NCBI RefSeq assembly: GCF_003073045.1
Contig: NC_037590.1
Coordinates: 20,301,708-20,365,707, forward strand
Source of the DNA: Pomacea canaliculata
Taxonomy: Eukaryota; Mollusca; Gastropoda; Architaenioglossa; Ampullariidae
Direction of reading: 5' to 3'
Length of the DNA: 64,000 nucleotides
The position numbers and the translations under genes are program-made. Positions 63,958 to 64,000 of this stretch are shown here, piece after piece. Numbering within the stretch: the first letter of the stretch is position 1; every line of letters starts with the position of its first letter. The notes beneath the pieces were generated by a model, which worked only from the letters and a program-made list of their open reading frames with translations, ran no database searches and had not been told where the DNA came from.

Positions 63958-64000
63958 CTATAAAATAAAAGTGCATTGCTATAACCGTAGTAATTATAAT

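Overview
This window is eukaryotic genomic DNA, AT-rich, and dominated by a tandem array of cytochrome P450 genes of the CYP3 clan (CYP3A-like microsomal monooxygenases). Phased spliced exons, TATA boxes, microsatellites and a hAT-type MITE point to an animal. A lophotrochozoan, probably a mollusc, fits the expanded CYP3-like array, but the species cannot be read from the sequence. No prokaryotic genes, tRNAs, rRNAs or CRISPR arrays were seen, and no retroviral or LTR element could be supported.

Layout, left to right: (1) the 3' end of a plus-strand P450 (1-474); (2) a decayed two-exon P450 fragment (882-1339); (3) about 4 kb without genes, including a pyrimidine- and GC-richer island (2620-3560); (4) an intact 14-exon P450 on plus (5333-11917, 501 aa); (5) an intergenic block with a relic exon 8; (6) three P450 genes in tandem on minus: an intact one (15651-22479, 505 aa), one with a one-base deletion in exon 10 and no recognisable TATA box (24909-31352), and one with a one-base deletion in exon 12 (36188-42843); (7) an isolated first exon with a TATA box at 33124-33257, between the second and third of these; (8) about 4.7 kb without genes, holding a 60-bp minisatellite; (9) a plus-strand P450 with all 14 exons but two one-base insertions (47601-53324); (10) a duplicated block carrying two copies of one last exon; (11) the 3' two-thirds of a minus-strand P450 running off the right edge (57424-63957).

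The genes fall into two sub-clades that share intron positions and phases. The outer genes (left edge, 5.3 kb, right edge) have exons 7, 8 and 13 of 155, 131 and 154 bp where covered, and a last exon of 87 or 96 bp. The four inner genes have exons of 152, 128 and 163 bp and a last exon of 81 bp entered through a CAAAG acceptor. The inner genes and their flanks are recent duplicates of one another. The locus shows gene birth and death: two full-length copies are intact, three carry one-base indels, and orphan pieces (exon 1 twice, part of exon 2, exon 8 twice, exons 13+14, exon 14) lie between and inside the genes.

All the proteins would be ER-membrane, haem-thiolate monooxygenases acting on lipophilic substrates with NADPH-P450 reductase. 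No unrelated protein-coding gene could be supported.
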